From contig DAOVAE010000097.1 of the NCBI GenBank assembly GCA_030671225.1, forward strand, positions 1 to 5,370: a stretch of 5,370 nt of DNA. The letters run 5' to 3'. The notes beneath the pieces were generated by a model. That model saw only the letters and a list, made by a program, of their open reading frames with translations, had not been told where the DNA came from and ran no database searches. The stretch is from Desulfobacteraceae bacterium (lineage in GTDB: Bacteria; Desulfobacterota; Desulfobacteria; Desulfobacterales; UBA11574). Positions 5,318 through 5,370 of this stretch are shown here, in pieces; position 1 is the first letter of the stretch; every line of letters starts with the position of its first letter. The translations under genes and the position numbers were made by a program.

Positions 5318-5370
5318 ATTCCATTTATAAATTATTTTTTATACTAAAGAACAAAAACAAGAATACCAAA

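Overview
The window is an ordinary bacterial chromosomal segment of moderate GC content, roughly low 40s % by eye. It is densely packed, and nearly every gene lies on the minus strand. I think it comes from a Desulfobacterota (former Deltaproteobacteria) genome. The reasons are an HTH-plus-receiver regulator paired with a small CPYY-type cysteine protein, and a YkgJ-type cysteine-cluster gene coupled to recR. This is a judgement from remembered family content, not a search result.

The window is best read from its right end leftwards on the minus strand. First comes tRNA-Ser(GGA) with an encoded CCA end (5280-5187). It is followed after 36 bp by dnaX (clamp-loader tau subunit), then ybaB (nucleoid-associated protein), recR (recombination mediator) and a YkgJ-family cysteine-cluster gene. 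dnaX, ybaB and recR are separated by only 11 and 26 bp, and recR overlaps the YkgJ gene by 11 bp, so they look like one transcription unit. dnaX-ybaB-recR is a widely conserved bacterial replication/repair cluster. The YkgJ gene is the lineage-specific passenger.

The only plus-strand gene (1870-2151) encodes a 93-residue protein that looks like a small winged-helix DNA-binding protein. It meets the YkgJ gene tail to tail with a 6-bp overlap. A 111-bp divergent region separates it from murI (glutamate racemase, minus strand). That region holds a 10-bp perfect palindrome, two near-identical 18-bp direct repeats and possible back-to-back promoters.

Left of murI a 187-bp spacer leads to a good sigma70-like promoter (TTGACA, 17 bp, TATGTT). 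The promoter drives a regulator that carries an excisionase/MerR-like DNA-binding domain ahead of a receiver domain. The promoter lies across the upstream ATG of that reading frame, so the real start is an internal GTG with a good ribosome binding site. A small cysteine-containing protein begins 32 bp further on and runs off the left edge.

I see no mobile element, CRISPR array, riboswitch or convincing new multi-gene system. The most interesting items are the regulator with its promoter-defined start, the uncharacterised winged-helix gene with its structured upstream region, and the translationally coupled recR/YkgJ pair.
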